From contig JAFAAX010000044.1 of NCBI GenBank assembly GCA_023426345.1, positions 1-39,471 of the forward strand: a stretch of DNA of 39,471 nucleotides, read 5' to 3'. A program made the position numbers and the translations under genes. The number at the start of each line of letters is the position of its first letter. The stretch's first letter is position 1. Shown in pieces: positions 38,722 through 39,471 of this stretch. Below the pieces are notes generated by a model, which did not search any database, was not told the origin of the DNA, and saw only the letters and a program-made list of their open reading frames with translations. This stretch comes from Actinomycetes bacterium. GTDB lineage: Bacteria; Actinomycetota; Actinomycetes; Actinomycetales; Actinomycetaceae.

Positions 38722-39231
38722 CTACACGTCCTTCTCGTGGCGGGCCCGCGTCAGGGCGGTTCGAACCTGGTCGGGATCATCCTCGTAGTCCGTGAACCTC
38801 TGGGCGTCGGCCACGATATCGGAAAGCGCCGTGTCGGCGACGTGGCGCTGGCGATCCTGGTAGGTGACGACATCGGCCAGGAGGATTCGTCGATGTCGGC
38901 GGGGCTTCGTGAAGGGGATCTCGCCTTCCTCGAGGAGGCGGACCAAGGTTGGTCGGGAGATCCCCAGCATGTCCGCCGCCTCCTGGGTCGACAGCACTGT
39001 GTCCCGAGGGACGACGCTGATCGCGTGCCCACTTCGCATCGCGGCGGCGACCCGCTGGAGGATGTCGACAGCCTCGGCCGGAAGCTCGATCGAGTCGCCA
39101 TCTCCCAGAACCAGTCTGGGTCGCATGTCTCCGTCCCGGAGCTGCTGGTCGGCCAGGGCAGCGCACATCCTGGCGAACTCGTCGTCCACGTCCCGTGCAG
39201 GGAGGTAGGTCTTGCTCTGGGTGGCGTCCAT
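38722..39231 (-). CDS. HTH (excisionase/MerR-like) antitoxin of the HTH/PIN pair
   Basis: 169 residues. Middle region LSTQEAADMLGISRPTLVRL (80-99) with EEGEIPFTKPRRHRRILLAD is an excisionase-type winged HTH, common in proteins preceding PIN_3 toxins. The N-terminal segment contains LVLGDGDSIELPAEAVDILQ. The acidic C-terminus (FTDYEDDPDQVRTALTRARH) may bind the toxin. ATG 39229-39231 follows AGGAGA. The frame is open upstream, but residues before this ATG do not look coding. Confidence 0.8.
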   Translation of the reverse strand: MDATQSKTYLPARDVDDEFARMCAALADQQLRDGDMRPRLVLGDGDSIELPAEAVDILQRVAAAMRSGHAISVVPRDTVLSTQEAADMLGISRPTLVRLLEEGEIPFTKPRRHRRILLADVVTYQDRQRHVADTALSDIVADAQRFTDYEDDPDQVRTALTRARHEKDV

Positions 39232-39440
39232 GATGGCGGTCTCCTGTCGGGTCAGCTTCAGACCCCACTGCTTGCAGGTTTTCGTATTGTTCGAATTGAG
39301 TCTAGAGTGCGGGTGTCCAGCAGTCCAGATGGATGAGGAGTGATCGACCTCCGGCGAGGGTGCCGAGTTGTTCCTCCGGATGTCGATTCGGCCGGCCATC
39401 TCGTCGAGCGGGACGGGGGCGTCCGCCCCCCGGCGCCGAG

Positions 39441-39458
39441 CCCCCCCCCCCCCCCCCC
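39441..39458. other. Homopolymer run of 18 C near the window end
   Basis: Eighteen consecutive C bases, followed by GCCAAATTCGGGG, close the window. Such a run is unlike anything else here and often marks an assembly or polishing problem at a contig end. No gene extends across it. Confidence 0.6.
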
Positions 39459-39471
39459 GCCAAATTCGGGG

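Noticed and set aside
1..39471. tRNA, rRNA or riboswitch genes
   Set aside because: I looked for conserved tRNA arms, rRNA core segments and common riboswitch signatures and saw none; without a covariance search this is not proof of absence.

Overview
The window is high-GC actinobacterial DNA, probably from the Actinomycetaceae or near relatives. That placement is an inference from base composition, frequent GTG starts, LacI/ROK-regulated sugar importers without a local ATPase, and a PASTA-type kinase. No rRNA or tRNA gene was seen. Almost every large gene is on the minus strand. The theme is carbohydrate uptake mixed with toxin-antitoxin (TA) loci and dispersed palindromic repeats.

Layout. 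1-3003: sugar-binding lipoprotein with a ROK regulator upstream and the first codons of a permease at the edge. 3096-6298: DUF3024 protein, Ser/Thr kinase with one PASTA domain, class IV aminotransferase. 6381-10711: sucrose-type module (GH32, LacY-family permease, LacI). 10824-12715: VapBC-like pair, small monooxygenase, HigBA-like pair. 12890-19892: probable fructan or difructose module (GH172/DUF2961, GH32-clan hydrolase, two ABC permeases, binding protein, LacI). 20141-23946: small accessory island with a nested inverted repeat, gene remnants, an RHH/small-toxin pair, a Fic protein, a DUF1778/GNAT pair and a frameshifted winged-helix gene. 24007-28336: operon of GntR, ADP-ribosylglycohydrolase-family protein, NCS1 permease and PfkB kinase, which resembles E. 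coli yegTUVW with a different transporter. 28463-29166: Phd/VapC pair. 29451-37890: ROK regulator, GH38 alpha-mannosidase and a binding protein with two permeases. 38098-39231: HTH/PIN pair. The window ends in an 18-base C run that may be an assembly artefact.

How it fits together. Each sugar module pairs a transporter with cytosolic hydrolases (no signal peptides seen) and a local one-component regulator, so small oligosaccharides are probably imported intact and hydrolysed inside. The ATPase for the ABC systems must lie elsewhere.

Most unusual. (1) A ~61-bp imperfect palindrome with conserved ends occurs six times between genes, and matching fragments sit in frame inside the GH38 gene and possibly the kinase and aminotransferase genes. 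(2) A second repeat with exact 22-bp period occurs at two loci 26 kb apart, once beside a palindrome copy. (3) Four TA operons share a -10-like hexamer 6-7 bases before the start codon, as in leaderless transcripts.
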